Source: Candidatus Avelusimicrobium faecicola
GTDB lineage: Bacteria; Elusimicrobiota; Elusimicrobia; Elusimicrobiales; Elusimicrobiaceae
NCBI GenBank assembly: GCA_900540405.1
Contig: UQFW01000019.1
Location: 1 to 22,909 of the forward strand
Direction: 5' to 3'
DNA: 22,909 nucleotides
Part shown: in pieces, positions 12,908-21,711 of the stretch
Layout of the letters: every line of letters starts with the position of its first letter
How positions within the stretch are numbered: position 1 is the stretch's first letter
Notes under the pieces: model-generated
The model's database searches: none
Told to the model about the DNA's origin: nothing
Seen by the model: the letters and a program-made list of their open reading frames with translations, nothing else
Program-made: the position numbers and the translations under genes

Positions 12908-13550
12908 TAAAAGCAACCGCCAGAAAAAAACAGTTGTTTTTTATAAAGTTGGCGGAGCGTAAAAGCGTTTGGGTATATATAGATGAGATAAACCGCATAA
13001 AAACGCCAAATTGGGCCATTTTTGCTAAAAACTGGGGTATTTTAATGGAAAATAGCTCATTTTAAGTTTAACAGTAGCCTAAAACAGGTAAAAACGGGGT
13101 GGCAAGTCTTGCTAAAAGCAAAAAATAATTTTGGCGGTGGCGTACAGGAGCGTAAGATAGCGTGGTCTGAGGGAAACAATCTATCCTCTTTTTATTAAAA
13201 AATTTTATAGAAGTTGGTTTTTGTTTGGGTTTTATTGTATCTACAAATATTAATGCTATTTTATAAATACTTAAATAATAAGCATTTATAAAATTAGATA
13301 TAAAAATGCTTTTGCGTAAAGCGTGCTGTTTTTAATAAAAAATATCTTTCAAAAATATATGTAAAAATAAAAATACTTAAATAATAATATAAATTAAAAT
13401 CGTGTACAAAATTAAGAAATGCTGAAAATAAATTTGTTTTGCAAAATTAACATCAAATTTGCGTTTTTATAAATTTGTTTTGTATTGCAAATAATGTGCA
13501 AAAAATAAAAATAATTAAAATTTAATATAAATTAAAATCGGAGGAAAATT
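12908..13550. other. AT-rich, repeat-laden intergenic island
   Basis: No gene is visible in these roughly 640 bases. From about 13190 GC content collapses: two 60-base lines (13321-13440) have 10 and 9 G+C by hand count. Direct repeats: AAATACTTAAATAATAA at 13265-13281 and 13371-13387; ATAAATTTGTTTTG at 13428-13441 and 13469-13482; TAATATAAATTAAAATCG at 13385-13402 and 13523-13540. An inverted repeat AAGCATTT/AAATGCTT lies at 13280-13287 and 13304-13311. It may hold the promoter of the tail genes, a replication origin or a silencer-binding region. Confidence 0.6.
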
Positions 13551-14144
13551 ATGGTTTCAAAAATTGATATTTGTAATTTGGCCTTGGCGCATTTGGGGCA
13601 GGAGCCAATCAGCTCTTTAACGCAGGAAGACGAACGCGCCCGCCGCTTAAATTTGTTTTATGAGCCGGTCAAAGCGGAAGTGCTGCGCACCCATAATTGG
13701 GCGTTTGCCACCGTTCAAGAGCCGCTTATTCGCTTGGAAGACCCGTCTGCCGCGCCTTATCCCTATTTGTACCAATACCCGGTGGAGGCGCTTTTTGTGC
13801 GCCAAATTACGGACCCCGCGTATCCGGGCAAAAAATATCCGTTTCGGGAAGTATTCCGCCGCCGCTTAAACCAACGCGCGGTGGAAACCACGGCCCCGCA
13901 GGCGGTGGCGGAATATACCCGCCATGTAAAGGACGAAACCCAACTGGACCCCGCCTTTGTAAAAGCGTTTGCGTTGGCGTTAGCCTCGGATTTGGCCTTG
14001 GCTTTGACGGGGGATAACGCCTTGGCCAAACTGTTGTTCAACCGCTATGCGGCCAGTTTGGACGAAGCCCGCCGCAGTAATATGTGCGAGGAGCTATCCT
14101 TGCCCGGCCGCCGGGAAGAAAGCGCGTTTTTGGAGGTGCGTTAA
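13551..14144 (+). CDS. Tail tubular protein A-like (gp11-type adaptor)
   Basis: A 197-residue protein like T7 gp11/tail tubular protein A, which forms the ring joining portal and tail nozzle. It starts with the family-typical SKIDICNLALAHLGQEPISS, then ARRLNLFYEPVKAEVLRTHN and WAFATVQ, and has the C-terminal helix FVKAFALALASDLALALTGD. GGAGG at 13540-13544, partly inside the last AT-rich repeat, fixes the start. Its stop overlaps the next start codon as TAATG. It is the first gene after the AT-rich island and may open a separate tail transcript. Confidence 0.85.
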   Translation: MVSKIDICNLALAHLGQEPISSLTQEDERARRLNLFYEPVKAEVLRTHNWAFATVQEPLIRLEDPSAAPYPYLYQYPVEALFVRQITDPAYPGKKYPFREVFRRRLNQRAVETTAPQAVAEYTRHVKDETQLDPAFVKAFALALASDLALALTGDNALAKLLFNRYAASLDEARRSNMCEELSLPGRREESAFLEVR

Positions 14145-16753
14145 TGGTGTATCATCATTTGCAACCGTCGTTTTCCGGTGGGGAAGTAAGCCCCCACACG
14201 GCGGCGCGTGCGGAAGCGGGCAGTTTTTCGCGCTGGCTGAAAACGGCCCAAAATTTTATTTTACACGCGCAGGGGGGCGCGTCTAACCGGCCCGGCACTT
14301 GGCTGGTGGCTCAGGCAAAATATGCTGGTAAAGACATACGGCTCATTCCGTTTATTTGCGGGGATGAAGAAGCCTATGTGCTGGAACTGGGGGATAAATA
14401 TGTGCGTTTGCACACGTCCGCCGGGCCGGTATTGGGGGAAAACGCGCAACCTACCGAGTGGGCCACCCCTTATCCGGCGCACGAGGTGGCGCACGTCAAT
14501 TATGTGCAGTATAACCAAGTGTTGTATTTGGTACATCCGGCGTATGCGCCGCAACGCTTTGTACGGGCGAAAGACGGCACGTTTACCTGGGAAGAATTTA
14601 TGCCCCAGTACGGCCCGTTCCGCACCGTCAATACAAACGCTTCCCAATGTATGCGCCTGACGCAAGAGGGGGGAGAAATTACCGTAGCGGGGGTAAAAGC
14701 CGGGGTCACGTTTCAGCCGCTTGTGTACCCGCAATATGCGCTCATGGCGGATTTTAACGGCCAATGGTTTTATTTGGACGAAAACTTCGGCTGTAATATA
14801 GCGGCTATGGTTAATAAATTCAACCAAACTTTCGGCGCGCAGGGGTTTGCGGCGGAATATAAAAACGGCGTAGTGACGGTGACTTCCCCAGCGGCCACCG
14901 GGGGGGATGCCAACGGAATGGAATTAAAACTCCGCTACCACGAAGACCCGGTGGAATCTCCCCGCGAAGTGGCCGTTTATACCCTTTCCGGCGGTACCAA
15001 TGCCGGCACCGTGCCGGATTCGGGCAGTAAAAAACAAATTTTGGAAAGTGATTTTGACTATTTCCGCCCCGCCCAGGCCGGGGGAATTATCAGCCTGACG
15101 CACGAAATGGAAGGCCAGTATGTGGCGGGATCCGTGGGGTATGACGGCGTTTCCCAAACGCTTAAAAGCGGCGGGGATTGGCGGTTAAAAACCGCCGGAA
15201 ACTGGACGGGAAACGCCGTGTTGGAAAAATCCGGCGACGGCGGCACCACCTGGCAAGTATTAAAGCGTTTCGCGCGCGAAAGCGGGGCGGCAAACCTGAG
15301 CGATTACGGCACGTTGGAAGAAACTTCCCAAATGTATTTAATCCGCCTGCGCGGGGAAAATGTGACGGGCGAAATGGGGTACGAACTTTGGAGTGATGCG
15401 TTTGTACAGGAAGGGATTGTGCGCTTAAAAAATTATTTGGGGCCGCGCAAAATGGAAGTGGAAATCGTGCAAGCGGTGGCCTCGGGCGACTGGAGTTTGC
15501 GTTGGGCGCCCGGCAGTTTCAGCCCGGTGGCGGGGTTCCCGGCGTGCGTGTTTTTTTACCAAGACCGCCTGGGTCTGGCCTGCACCGCCACGGAGCCGCA
15601 AGCGTTGTGGTTTTCCAAAATCGGGCAATACCAAGATTTCGGCCACCAACGCACGTTGCAGGCGTCGGATTCGTTCGGCCTGAATTTAAGTGCCAAAAGT
15701 TTGCAATCTATCCGCTCCGTGGTGGCAAGCGGCGGCAAACTGTTTGTGTTTACGTCCGGCGGGGAGTGGACGGTGGAGGCGGACGGCGCATTCACCGCTT
15801 ATACCGTGCGGGCCCGCCAACAGGGCGAGCGGGGCGCAAGCCGGGTGCCGGCATTGGCGGCGGGCGGGCGCGTGCTTTTTGTGCAGGCGCGCGGCGGCGT
15901 ACTGCGGGATTTGGTGTACGATTATACCTGCGCCGCCTATTTGGGGGCCGATTTGACCCTTTTGGCCCGGCATTTGTTTTTCAACCGGGAAATCCGCGAA
16001 CTGGCCTTGCAACAGGAGCCCGACGAACTGCTCTGGTGTGTGATGAGCGACGGCGGCCTTTTAACGCTTACTTATCAGCCGCAACAAGATTTATGCGCCT
16101 GGGCGCGCCACACTACGCCGGGCACGGTGTGCGGCGTGTGTACGGTGCCTGCCCCGGGCTATGATGAACTGTGGCTTTGCGTACGCCGCGCCAACGGGAT
16201 GTGCATAGAGCGCATGAATAAGCGCCTGGCCAGTAAGGCGCCGTCCCAACAGTTGTTTTTGGATAGTGCAATAGCGTTTAACTTTGCGGAGCCCGCCGCG
16301 CAAATTACCGGGCTTACGCATTTGGAAGGGCAAACGGTGTATGCGTTGGCGGACGGAAACCCGGCCGGGCCGTTTACGGTGCGGAGCGGGGCCATTACTT
16401 TGCCGGCTCCCGCGGGGCGGGTACTGGTGGGGCTTGCGTATGAGGCCGTACTGGGGAGCCTGCCCATTCAGCCGCCCTTGGCGGACGGCACCCCGCGCGA
16501 CAGAAAGCACCGTTTGAACGGAATTAGCGTAAGCGTACTGGATAGCCGCGGCGGATGTGTGGGGGTGGAAGGCGGCAGGTTGGATGAGCTGGTTTATACC
16601 CCGCAAACGGCGTACAATCAGGCGCCCGGATTGCAAACGTGCGTGTGCCACAAAGTATTGGCCGGGGTGCATAACCTGCGCCCGGCGGTGGTGTTCAAGC
16701 AGGCGGAGCCGCTGCCGGTGACGGTGCTGGATTTAACGGTGGAAGTAGTATAA
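14144..16753 (+). CDS. Tail tubular protein B/nozzle-like structural protein (gp12-type)
   Basis: An 869-residue tail protein beginning MVYHHLQPSFSGGEVSPHTA, followed by ARAEAGSFSRWLKTAQNFIL, the QGGASNRPGTWLVA segment and IRLIPFICGDEEAYVLELGD. This is the hallmark opening of the large podovirus tail proteins that occupy the gp12 position and build the nozzle. The middle contains a region with FYQDRLGLACTATEPQALWF and SAKSLQSIRSVVASGGKLFV, also typical, and the C-terminus is beta-rich. Start: ATG 14144 with GGAGG at 14132-14136 and a 1-base overlap with the preceding stop; the upstream in-frame extension lies inside the previous gene. The size is normal. Confidence 0.85.
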   Translation: MVYHHLQPSFSGGEVSPHTAARAEAGSFSRWLKTAQNFILHAQGGASNRPGTWLVAQAKYAGKDIRLIPFICGDEEAYVLELGDKYVRLHTSAGPVLGENAQPTEWATPYPAHEVAHVNYVQYNQVLYLVHPAYAPQRFVRAKDGTFTWEEFMPQYGPFRTVNTNASQCMRLTQEGGEITVAGVKAGVTFQPLVYPQYALMADFNGQWFYLDENFGCNIAAMVNKFNQTFGAQGFAAEYKNGVVTVTSPAATGGDANGMELKLRYHEDPVESPREVAVYTLSGGTNAGTVPDSGSKKQILESDFDYFRPAQAGGIISLTHEMEGQYVAGSVGYDGVSQTLKSGGDWRLKTAGNWTGNAVLEKSGDGGTTWQVLKRFARESGAANLSDYGTLEETSQMYLIRLRGENVTGEMGYELWSDAFVQEGIVRLKNYLGPRKMEVEIVQAVASGDWSLRWAPGSFSPVAGFPACVFFYQDRLGLACTATEPQALWFSKIGQYQDFGHQRTLQASDSFGLNLSAKSLQSIRSVVASGGKLFVFTSGGEWTVEADGAFTAYTVRARQQGERGASRVPALAAGGRVLFVQARGGVLRDLVYDYTCAAYLGADLTLLARHLFFNREIRELALQQEPDELLWCVMSDGGLLTLTYQPQQDLCAWARHTTPGTVCGVCTVPAPGYDELWLCVRRANGMCIERMNKRLASKAPSQQLFLDSAIAFNFAEPAAQITGLTHLEGQTVYALADGNPAGPFTVRSGAITLPAPAGRVLVGLAYEAVLGSLPIQPPLADGTPRDRKHRLNGISVSVLDSRGGCVGVEGGRLDELVYTPQTAYNQAPGLQTCVCHKVLAGVHNLRPAVVFKQAEPLPVTVLDLTVEVV

Positions 16754-16760
16754 ATAAAAA

Positions 16761-16787
16761 CGGGCCTTTGCGTTTGGCAAAGGCCCG
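16761..16787. terminator. Bidirectional terminator between converging genes
   Basis: CGGGCCTTTGC (16761-16771) pairs perfectly with 16777-16787 around GTTTG. On the minus strand it is followed by TTTTTATTTA, ending the gene at 16802-17611. On the plus strand a T-run starts only at 16797, after GGTAAAAAC, a weaker stop for the tail transcript. Confidence 0.8.
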
Positions 16788-16801
16788 GGTAAAAACTTTT
16801 T

Positions 16802-17611
16802 TTAGTGTGCGGGAGAAAGGCTTTGGCCTAATTCCAGGGGCAAGATGTACGGTATTTCCACCGGGGCCGGGGGCACACCGGGCAGGCGGAAACTGCGCAC
16901 TTCCTGCTGTAATTGTTGTGCATACGCTTCCGGGCCGAACGCCATGCCGACCACCAAAAAGTTGCGGCCCTGCTGGCTGGCAACCGTCATATAAACCGGG
17001 GCGCTTCTGCCCGTGTTGCTGGTGCCGATACCCGCTAAATAGACGGTGTTTTCCGCCACCAATTCCGGCCCGTGGGTCAGCTTAAACTGGGCGCTTTGGT
17101 TGATTTGCAAGGTTTCCAACAGCTCGTCAATTTCTTCCTGCGGGGCTTCTTTGGCTTTCCAAGAAACAACCCCAAAGACGGAAAAAGGCCCTTCGTCGGC
17201 TCTGTTTGCGGCTTTCAACGCTTTGCCCATGGGCCCTGCGTTGGTATCAATCCCCAACAAAAATCCGCTGTCTTTTCCGGCCCAATCGGAAACTTCCGTT
17301 CCGCCAAACAGGTTCATGGTAAAGCCGTATTTGGCATCTTTATACGGGTGATTGCCGGATACAATTTGCGTGTTGTTTTGCACTTTGTTGGCTAAACCCA
17401 TCAGCGGTTTAACATAGGTGTTTACACCCATCCAAATACTGGCTATGGCCGCTAGGAACAACAACACCGTGGCGGCTCCGGCCAGCAGTAAAGGCCATTT
17501 GTTGCGGCTTTTACCCGCAATGACCCAAATCAACTTAAAAATCAAGAAGAACACGCCGTAAGTGACGGCGGCTACTAACAGCACCAGTAGTGCTAAAATT
17601 ACGAATGCCAT
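16802..17611 (-). CDS. Membrane-anchored protein of unknown function, opposite-strand moron
   Basis: A 269-residue protein with two strong N-terminal transmembrane helices (about 3-31 and 39-62) and an extracytoplasmic or cytoplasmic domain of about 200 residues that I do not recognise. Part of it (YKDAKYGFTMNLFGGTEVSD with WAGKDSGFLLGI, and later APVYMTVASQQGRNFLVVGM) looks like the small alpha/beta domain of host envelope proteins. AAGGAG at 17618-17623 on the minus strand fixes the start. It runs against all structural genes, has its own terminator and breaks the gp12-gp13 succession, the hallmarks of a cargo gene expressed in the lysogen. No function can be assigned. Confidence 0.75.
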   Translation of the reverse strand: MAFVILALLVLLVAAVTYGVFFLIFKLIWVIAGKSRNKWPLLLAGAATVLLFLAAIASIWMGVNTYVKPLMGLANKVQNNTQIVSGNHPYKDAKYGFTMNLFGGTEVSDWAGKDSGFLLGIDTNAGPMGKALKAANRADEGPFSVFGVVSWKAKEAPQEEIDELLETLQINQSAQFKLTHGPELVAENTVYLAGIGTSNTGRSAPVYMTVASQQGRNFLVVGMAFGPEAYAQQLQQEVRSFRLPGVPPAPVEIPYILPLELGQSLSPAH

Positions 17612-17655
17612 GTAAAAACTCCTTATCTGAAAATAAAAGCGAGGTATTTTTTAAT

Positions 17656-18237
17656 ATGCCATCACTTCCTATAACAAATGATATTAGTTTGCGCCCGGCT
17701 TGTAAAGCGGATTTTTATACAGTGGCCCAAAATTTGCGCCCGGCGGATAAAGCGGAACTGGTGCGCACGCACGGCCGGGCAGACGGGGCGCTACTAGAGC
17801 ATTTCGCCCGGTACAGCACGGTGTGCGGGGTGGTGGCGGCGCGCGGAAAGGCCGTTGGTTTGTGGGGCCTGGTGCCGGACGGCCCGCCGTCCGCCCGCGC
17901 TTGTGTGTGGCTTTTAACCGTGCGCGGGGTGGAAAAATTCCCGCTGGGTTTTTGCAAGGCCGCGCGGGTGCTTATACCGTGTTTTTTACGGTTATATCCG
18001 CAGATTTACAACTATATTGACGCCCGCTATCCGGCGGCTGTGCGTTTTGCACGGTGGTTGGGGGCGCGGTTAAAGCCGGCCCGGTTGAACGGGGCGGACT
18101 TTTGGTACGGTACATGGAGGAATTATGGGTGGAGCAGTAAATTTGGGCGCGCAAGTGGTGTCGTCCGCCGCCGACGTGGCGGGAAAAAACAAGAGCGAAC
18201 GCCGCTATTACCGGGCGTTGGCGCAGGCGGCCGATAA
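17656..18237 (+). CDS. gp13-like internal virion protein with GNAT-like fold
   Basis: A 193-residue protein in the position of T7 gp13. Residues 6-155 look like the acetyltransferase-type (GNAT) proteins found there in many podoviruses: ISLRPACKADFYTVAQNLRP, then AVGLWGLVPDG, WLLTVRGVEKFPLGFCKAAR, and YNYIDARYPAAVRFARWLGA, the signature near the C-terminus. Whether it acetylates anything is unknown. After the usual end (FWYGTWRN) the frame continues 37 residues with a very basic segment VVRRRRGGKKQER and overlaps the next gene by 113 bases, which is unusual. A GAGG at 17641-17644 is a weak ribosome site. Confidence 0.72.
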   Translation: MPSLPITNDISLRPACKADFYTVAQNLRPADKAELVRTHGRADGALLEHFARYSTVCGVVAARGKAVGLWGLVPDGPPSARACVWLLTVRGVEKFPLGFCKAARVLIPCFLRLYPQIYNYIDARYPAAVRFARWLGARLKPARLNGADFWYGTWRNYGWSSKFGRASGVVRRRRGGKKQERTPLLPGVGAGGR

Positions 18238-18613
18238 ACAGGCGGCCTTAACGCAGGCGGCCTCTTCCCGCCGGGCGGAGTATATATTCCGTTCCGGCGC
18301 GCAGGAGTACAACCGCTTGGGTGAGGAGTACAACCAAACGCGGGCGGCGCAAAAAAGCGCGTGGGCCGCAAATGGGAGCGGTAATTCGTACACTTTACAG
18401 CAAATGTTGCAAAACAGCCGTTGGAATTATTTGGTGGACGGCCAAACCGCTAAACAAAACACGGCGGATGCGTTGTACGAAAATAATTTGGCCGCCCTGT
18501 TGGGAACGCAAAACTTGCAGGAGGAAGCGGCCCAATACCGCTCGGCGGCGCGGCGTTCGTCCGGCACGTTTGCCCGGCAGTTTATGCAAAAGATGATTGG
18601 CCTGTTCGGCTAA
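18125..18613 (+). CDS. gp14-like internal virion protein
   Basis: A 162-residue protein in the T7 gp14 slot, an ejection protein released into the cell envelope at infection. It is Ala/Gln-rich and helical: GGAVNLGAQVVSSAADVAG, ALAQAADKQAALTQAASSRR, EYNRLGEEYNQTRAAQKSAW and a C-terminal FARQFMQKMIGLFG amphipathic end. GGAGG at 18116-18120 lies inside the end of the gp13-like gene. The stop is followed after two bases by the next ribosome site. Assignment rests on order and general character more than on sequence signature. Confidence 0.65.
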   Translation: MGGAVNLGAQVVSSAADVAGKNKSERRYYRALAQAADKQAALTQAASSRRAEYIFRSGAQEYNRLGEEYNQTRAAQKSAWAANGSGNSYTLQQMLQNSRWNYLVDGQTAKQNTADALYENNLAALLGTQNLQEEAAQYRSAARRSSGTFARQFMQKMIGLFG

Positions 18614-18627
18614 AGGAGGTTTTTTTT

Positions 18628-19869
18628 ATGAAAGTTCCCGTTTATCAAAAACAAACCGCCCCGGCGGTGCCTGCCGTAGCGCAGGGAAATGTAGCCCGCC
18701 CGGCGGCGGAAAATTTTGCGCAAAACCAATATGCCCGGCTCGCCCAATGGAGTGATACGTTAAGGAATTTGCCCGGCGCCGTGGATAATTTTGCGGATAA
18801 ATTTTTGCGTGCGTTGGTGCCAAACGGCGGTTTAAGCGTCACCCAAAAGAAACCCTCGCGCGAAGCAGACACCCTCTCCCGGGCGGTGCAAAGCGCGCAG
18901 GAGTCTGCCCGGCAAAAGGCGCGGCAGGACGAGCAGGCCGTTCAAGAAAACGCCACCGTGGCCCTGGCGGCTTTGGTGCAGGAGCCGCAGGAGTTAAAGG
19001 CATTACTGGCGGAGCGCACCCAAAGCATGCCGCCGGAGCGCCGCGCGGCCGTCTGTTTGCAGGCCCAGCAGGCCAATGTTTCCGCCGCGCTCATGCAGGG
19101 GGAAGAACCGCAGGCGGCGGCTATGTTGCAAGCGTTTGGGAGTGCGTGGCCGCAAGCGGCGCGGCAAGGCGCGTTAAAGCGGTTGACGGTTCAAGCGGCG
19201 GATAAGGCGGCGCAAACCTTGTATAAAAACGCCCTTGAGGCCGGGGAAAATCCGTCTGCCTGGCAAGCGCAAGAGGCCCAAAAGCGGGTGGCAGAATTTA
19301 CCCAACACTTGCCCGAGGTGGTGCGCCAACAAGCGCAAAGCGCGTGGCAAGGGGTGGTGCAAAAGCAAAAAGCGGCGGTGGCACGCGCTCAAGCCGGGCA
19401 GTTGGATACGTTAATAAAAGCGGTGTCCGGCGGGGACGAAAAATCCGCCCGCGGCGCGTTATTTTCCTTGGCGCAAACGGCCCCGCAGGAAGCGGACACG
19501 TTTTCCCGCGCGGCGCAGGCGGCCCTGGGGGCGGAACAGACCCAAAGCCGGGCAGACGTATTTAATGCGTTGTACCGTCAGGCGGCCCGGGCTCCGCTTG
19601 AGTCTAAAAAAATAGCCCGGGCGTTTGAGGCGGGGCAAATCAGCGGGCGGGATTATTTGTTGTTGGCGCGCAGGCAGGCGCAAAATGCCGGCGGGGCGGA
19701 GCAGGCGGCCCAGCGGCTTGTGTGCGGGGCGGCGCAACGCTTATGCCGCAAAAACGGCCTGGACCAGCAGGAAGCGGAAGATTTCCAATATGCGCTTTTC
19801 TCGCAGGATTTAACCCCGGCCGCGCAGGCCCAAATGCTTAAAAAAATGAAGGAATTTTATTTTATGTAA
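18628..19869 (+). CDS. gp15-like ejection (internal core) protein
   Basis: A 413-residue, very Ala/Gln-rich helical protein starting MKVPVYQKQTAPAVPAVAQG, an opening seen in podovirus proteins between gp14-like and fibre genes. Most of it (residues 70-410) is predicted helix with coiled-coil character; no transglycosylase motif is visible. It is shorter than T7 gp15, and no gp16-like large protein follows, so the ejection apparatus is either reduced or built differently. AAAGGAGG at 18612-18619 fixes the start. Confidence 0.6.
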   Translation: MKVPVYQKQTAPAVPAVAQGNVARPAAENFAQNQYARLAQWSDTLRNLPGAVDNFADKFLRALVPNGGLSVTQKKPSREADTLSRAVQSAQESARQKARQDEQAVQENATVALAALVQEPQELKALLAERTQSMPPERRAAVCLQAQQANVSAALMQGEEPQAAAMLQAFGSAWPQAARQGALKRLTVQAADKAAQTLYKNALEAGENPSAWQAQEAQKRVAEFTQHLPEVVRQQAQSAWQGVVQKQKAAVARAQAGQLDTLIKAVSGGDEKSARGALFSLAQTAPQEADTFSRAAQAALGAEQTQSRADVFNALYRQAARAPLESKKIARAFEAGQISGRDYLLLARRQAQNAGGAEQAAQRLVCGAAQRLCRKNGLDQQEAEDFQYALFSQDLTPAAQAQMLKKMKEFYFM

Positions 19870-19878
19870 GGAGTTTTT

Positions 19879-21711
19879 ATGACGGTTGCCAACTTAAAAA
19901 CAAAACAAATTTATCCGGGTGACGGCGTGCGGCGCGTGTGGGAAATACCGTTTCCGTTTATCCGGGCGGAGCATATCCGCTTGTGGCGGGTGGACGCGCG
20001 GGGCCGGGCGGTGGAAAAGACGGCCGGTTTTACGGTGGACGAAACGGAAAAGGAAGTCACTTACCCCGTAGAGGACAGCCTGGAGTTGCCGTTGCAGGCG
20101 GGGGAATACTTGGTGCTGGAGCGCCAAACGCCGCTTACGCAGGAAACAGACCTCAAGCGCCAGACCGCGTTGGACGCGCAGGGGTTGGAAGATGCGTTAG
20201 ATGCCAATGTGTTGCGGGCGCAGGAATTGGCGGAAGGGCTTTCCCGGGCGCTTAAATTCCCGGTGCAAACCCAGGGGAACGAAACGGATGCCGCCGCGTA
20301 TATCACACAGTTGACGGATGTGCAGGCAAGCGCCCTTTCCGCGTGCGGGCAAGCAGAGCAATCGGCCCAACAGGCGGCCGATAATGCGGCCCTTTGCGCG
20401 CAAACGGCGCAGGAGTCTGCCCGGTTGGCGGTAGATGCTAAAGCGCAGGTGGCGCAATTTCAACCCCAAATTGAAAGTGCCAAAAATGCCGCGTTGCAGG
20501 CTCAAACCGCTAGCGAAAGCGCGCAAGCGGCGTGTGACGAATCCCGCCGTCAGTGCGTTTCCGCCCAACAAGTATGCGCGGCGGCGCAGGAGCAAACGGC
20601 GGCCGCACAGGCGGATGTGGCCGCCAGCGCGCAAAGCGTAAGCACTCAAGCCGCCCAGGTGCAAACTTTAGCCGCGCAGAGCGCAACGGCCGCCGAGCAG
20701 GCGCAAAACTGGGCCAGCAAAACAGACGGCCCCGTAGAGGGGAATGTATATTCGGCCAAAAAATACGCGCAAGAGGCCGCCCAAAGCGCACAAAATTTCC
20801 GTGGCCTTTCTATCGGGCAGGTGGTACTCAGCCAGTCTAATTTGGCAACGGATAATCCCGGCTGTTTGCCGCTTTGGACGGGCGAATACTACACCAACGC
20901 CGTCGCGTTGTACCCCGATTTTTACACGTGGGTAAAAAGCCACCCTGAACTGTGCAAGACCAAGGCCGAATATGACGCTGCCATTACTACTTATGGGGAG
21001 TGCCCGTATTATGTGGCGGACGAGGTGTCCGGCTCGTTGCGCCTTCCCAAACTGGCCAACTATATCAAAATGGCAAATAGCACAGAAGGCATTACTCAAA
21101 AAGGTGCTGGGTTGCCGAATATTACTGGTAGTATTGACCCGTATGTTGATATGAATAGGAATTGGAGCGGTGCTTTTTCAGTTAATAAAACAGCTCCTTT
21201 TAATCCGGCAGGGACAAGCGGAAATGGTAATGGTTCGCACGTTATGTTTGACGCTTCTAAATCAAACGCTATCTATGGGGCATCTGACACGGTACAACCT
21301 GCACACACTACTCTTTATCCGTGGGTCTGCGCTTTCAATGCGGCAGTGCCAGCTAGTACGGCACAAGCCGCAGAATTTACCGCCGCGCTGGCTGACAAAG
21401 CCAATGCGGACCTCTCCAATGCCACCCCGGCGCAATCTTTTATCAATAAAAGTATGGCTTGGGGCGTGCCGGATTATTCGGCCGGGGTTGCGGTGGCTTG
21501 CCCGTATACGGCGCCCACGGCCGGATTGTTTGTTGCGTTTTGCACCAGCGGGGTAGATTATATAACTTTCGGCGGGGTGGATATAGGAATGCGGTTTTCC
21601 GCAAACAATCATGCGGCGGTTTTTGTTCAAGCGGGGGATGAGGTGCAAGTGGCCGGAACCGGGCCCGCAACGTGCCATTTTTTCCCATTAAAAGGAGCGA
21701 CAAATGCTTAA
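19879..21711 (+). CDS. Tail fibre with T7 gp17-type N-terminus
   Basis: A 610-residue fibre. Residues 1-150 match the T7 tail fibre N-terminal domain that docks on the tail (PF03906-like): VWEIPFPFIRAEHIRLWRVD, EVTYPVEDSLELPLQAGEYL followed by VLERQTPLTQETDL. Residues 150-310 are an Ala/Gln/Ser coiled coil forming the shaft, ending in WASKTDGPVEGNVYSAKKYA. From about 318 (GLSIGQVVLSQSNLATDNPG) comes a tip with collar-like repeats including GAGLPNITGSIDP and MFDASKSNAIYGASDTVQPA, then a small C-terminal beta domain. It recognises the host surface. TAAGGAG at 19867-19873 overlaps the previous stop. The segment coding residues about 394-494 has lower GC than its flanks. Confidence 0.85.
   Translation: MTVANLKTKQIYPGDGVRRVWEIPFPFIRAEHIRLWRVDARGRAVEKTAGFTVDETEKEVTYPVEDSLELPLQAGEYLVLERQTPLTQETDLKRQTALDAQGLEDALDANVLRAQELAEGLSRALKFPVQTQGNETDAAAYITQLTDVQASALSACGQAEQSAQQAADNAALCAQTAQESARLAVDAKAQVAQFQPQIESAKNAALQAQTASESAQAACDESRRQCVSAQQVCAAAQEQTAAAQADVAASAQSVSTQAAQVQTLAAQSATAAEQAQNWASKTDGPVEGNVYSAKKYAQEAAQSAQNFRGLSIGQVVLSQSNLATDNPGCLPLWTGEYYTNAVALYPDFYTWVKSHPELCKTKAEYDAAITTYGECPYYVADEVSGSLRLPKLANYIKMANSTEGITQKGAGLPNITGSIDPYVDMNRNWSGAFSVNKTAPFNPAGTSGNGNGSHVMFDASKSNAIYGASDTVQPAHTTLYPWVCAFNAAVPASTAQAAEFTAALADKANADLSNATPAQSFINKSMAWGVPDYSAGVAVACPYTAPTAGLFVAFCTSGVDYITFGGVDIGMRFSANNHAAVFVQAGDEVQVAGTGPATCHFFPLKGATNA

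Noticed and set aside
12664..13065. 133-codon plus-strand frame overlapping the cement gene
   Set aside because: It is out of frame with the cement gene, passes through the terminator hairpin and has no ribosome site.
19879..21711. Diversity-generating retroelement target in the fibre, as in phage BPP-1
   Set aside because: No reverse transcriptase or template repeat was seen in the window. The composition change is better explained by module exchange.
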